Shown piece after piece: positions 11,305 to 12,921 of a DNA stretch of 12,921 nt. Positions within the stretch are counted from its first letter, which is position 1. Each line of letters starts with the position of its first letter. Position numbers and translations under genes: made by a program. The notes under the pieces are model-generated. The model was not told the DNA's origin and did no database searches. It worked only from the letters and a program-made list of their open reading frames with translations. Source of the DNA: Bifidobacteriaceae bacterium (lineage in GTDB: Bacteria; Actinomycetota; Actinomycetes; Actinomycetales; WQXJ01); the NCBI GenBank assembly GCA_031266115.1, contig JAISBQ010000124.1, positions 1-12,921 on the forward strand. The letters run 5' to 3'.

Positions 11305-12921
11305 ATGACTTCCATCCTCTCCGCCGTGGCCTGGCCGTACGCCAACGGCCCACGCCACATCGGCCATGTCGCCGGTTTCGGCGTTCCCTCGGACGTGTTC
11401 TCCCGGTACATGCGCATGGCTGGTCATGACGTGTTGATGGTCTCGGGAACCGACGAGCACGGCACCCCGATCCTCGTCCAGGCGGACATGGAGGGGATCA
11501 CCGCGCAGGAGCTGGCGGACCGCTACAACAGGGTGATCGTCGAGGATCTCCAGGCCCTGGGTCTGTCCTATGACCTGTTTACCCGCACCACCACCGCCAA
11601 CCACTATGCCGTGACCCAAGAGCTGTTCCGGACGGTCCACAAGAACGGGTACATGGTGGAACGGACCACGATGGGTGCGATCAGTCCCTCGACGGGCAGG
11701 ACCCTGCCGGACAGGTACATCGAGGGCACATGTCCCCTGTGCGGTTACGAGGGCGCACGCGGTGACCAGTGCGACAACTGCGGTAACCAGCTCGACCCGG
11801 TCGATCTCATCAATCCGCGCTCCCGCATCAACGGCGAGGTCCCCAAGTTCGTCTCCTCCCAGCACTTCTTCCTCGACCTGCCCGCGCTGGTCGATGCCCT
11901 GACGGCGTGGCTGCGCACCCGGTCCTCATGGCGACCCAACGTGTTGAACTTCTCCCTCAACCTGTTGGATGACGTCCGCCCCCGCCCCATGACTCGCGAC
12001 ATCGACTGGGGCATTCCCGTGCCGCTGCCCGGATGGGAGGACAACGGGAACAAACGCCTGTACGTATGGTTCGACGCTGTGGTCGGCTACCTTTCGGCGT
12101 CCATCGAATGGGCCCGGCGCACGGCTTTGGCGAGCGGCGATCCGGTGGACGCCGACGCGTGGCGCGGGTGGTGGAACAACCCCGAGGCCCTGTCCTACTA
12201 CTTCATGGGCAAGGACAACATCACGTTCCACTCCCAGATCTGGCCCGCCGAGCTGTTGGCCTACAACGGACAGGGCGCCGCTGGCGGAACGCCGGGACGC
12301 TTCGGGGCCTTGTGTCTGCCCACAGAAGTCGTATCCAGCGAATTCCTCACCATGGAAGGCCGGCAATTCTCGTCGTCACGCCAGGTGGTCATTTACGTCC
12401 GCGACATGCTCGCCCGGTACCAAGGCGATGCGTTGCGATATTTCATCGCCGTCGCCGGGCCGGAATCTCAGGATTCAGACTTCACGTGGGAAGAGTTCAA
12501 GCGCCGTACCAACGATGAATTGGTGGCCGGGTGGGGAAACCTCGTCAACCGAACCGTCACCCTCATCCACAAGAACATCGGCACCATCCCCCCGGCCGGC
12601 CCGCGCACACCCGCGGACGATGCCGTTCTCGCGGCCACCGCCGCCGGCTTCACGGAGGTGGGGGCCGCCATCGGACGCCACCGCCAGCGTGCGGGAGTGG
12701 CGACCGCGATGCGGACGGTCGGGGAGGTCAACAAGTACCTGGCGACCACCATGCCATGGAAGCTGGCCAAGGGCGACGATGGCGACCGCGCGCGGATGCG
12801 GGACATCCTCCACGTCGCGGCCCAAGCCGTCAGCGACTGCAACCGGCTGCTCGCGCCGTACCTGCCCCACGCGGCCCAAGCCGTGGACCGGGCCCTGGGA
12901 TTCGACAGGCCGTTCGGCAAC
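11305..12921 (+). CDS. metG: Methionyl-tRNA synthetase (3' partial)
   Basis: MetRS charges tRNA-Met with methionine in the cytoplasm. The frame runs from the ATG at 11305 to the right edge, giving 539 residues without a stop; related enzymes have about 600, so roughly 60 are missing. Class I signature HIGH is at residues 18-21 (YANGPRHIGH). The zinc-binding knuckles are CPLC (143-146) and CDNC (156-159). LYVWFDAVVGYLSA and GKDNITFHSQIWPAELL are core catalytic segments. The KMSKS-loop equivalent is FSSSR (355-359) in EGRQFSSSRQVVIYVRDML; actinobacterial MetRS of this type usually reads FSTSR, so this is a normal variant. SDFTWEEFKRRTNDELVAGWGNLVNRT marks the anticodon-binding helical domain. 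The start is fixed by homology and by the -10 box 8 bases upstream. Whether a C-terminal tRNA-binding domain follows cannot be seen. Confidence 0.96.
   Translation, partial: MTSILSAVAWPYANGPRHIGHVAGFGVPSDVFSRYMRMAGHDVLMVSGTDEHGTPILVQADMEGITAQELADRYNRVIVEDLQALGLSYDLFTRTTTANHYAVTQELFRTVHKNGYMVERTTMGAISPSTGRTLPDRYIEGTCPLCGYEGARGDQCDNCGNQLDPVDLINPRSRINGEVPKFVSSQHFFLDLPALVDALTAWLRTRSSWRPNVLNFSLNLLDDVRPRPMTRDIDWGIPVPLPGWEDNGNKRLYVWFDAVVGYLSASIEWARRTALASGDPVDADAWRGWWNNPEALSYYFMGKDNITFHSQIWPAELLAYNGQGAAGGTPGRFGALCLPTEVVSSEFLTMEGRQFSSSRQVVIYVRDMLARYQGDALRYFIAVAGPESQDSDFTWEEFKRRTNDELVAGWGNLVNRTVTLIHKNIGTIPPAGPRTPADDAVLAATAAGFTEVGAAIGRHRQRAGVATAMRTVGEVNKYLATTMPWKLAKGDDGDRARMRDILHVAAQAVSDCNRLLAPYLPHAAQAVDRALGFDRPFGN

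Noticed and set aside
12367..12381. Defective KMSKS motif in MetG (FSSSR)
   Set aside because: Actinobacterial MetRS of this type normally has FSTSR-like sequences here, so this is ordinary variation.

Overview
The window is high-GC DNA with actinobacterial gene content. The IspG and MetG proteins look like those of Actinomycetota. An ispG gene followed directly by a DUF4081-type GNAT gene is an arrangement known from mycobacteria. Several genes appear to lack a leader, with a TANNNT-like -10 box only 6-8 bases before the start codon, which is also typical of that phylum. I do not assign a genus.

Layout. (1) 1-2979 (+): the C-terminal part of a large surface or secreted protein, with ten FIVAR-like helical repeats, a Pro/Asp/Ser linker and two Big_2-like Ig domains. 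It is cut at the left edge. (2) 3100-3726: a compact type II toxin-antitoxin unit, with a RelB/DinJ-like antitoxin and a RelE/YafQ-like toxin overlapping by ATGA. It has its own promoter with a perfect palindrome on the -10 box, and a strong GC hairpin right after the toxin. (3) 3735-5900: ispG (MEP isoprenoid pathway) and a GNAT acetyltransferase gene 10 bases downstream. (4) 6115-7225: a single NADP-dependent secondary alcohol dehydrogenase of the Clostridium beijerinckii/Thermoanaerobacter type, closed by a 12-bp hairpin. (5) 7237-10260 (-): a secreted DUF4874/DUF4832 protein, probably a carbohydrate-active enzyme, with two tandem BACON-PPC modules. It converges on the dehydrogenase. (6) 10312-11290: about 1 kb without a credible gene but full of structure: G-run clusters, a 33-base-period direct repeat, four copies of a 24-27-base element arranged two forward and two reversed, hairpins and a C-rich G-poor stretch. 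(7) 11305 to the right edge (+): metG, methionyl-tRNA synthetase, with its C-terminus beyond the window.

The housekeeping genes (ispG, metG) sit beside accessory cargo: adhesin-like repeats, a toxin-antitoxin unit and a secreted carbohydrate-directed protein. The two extracellular proteins suggest a life with polymers or host surfaces, which is an inference. The least explained part is the inverted-repeat cluster at 10735-10959 and the C-rich tract and hairpins after it. It could be a structured non-coding RNA or a small intergenic repeat element.
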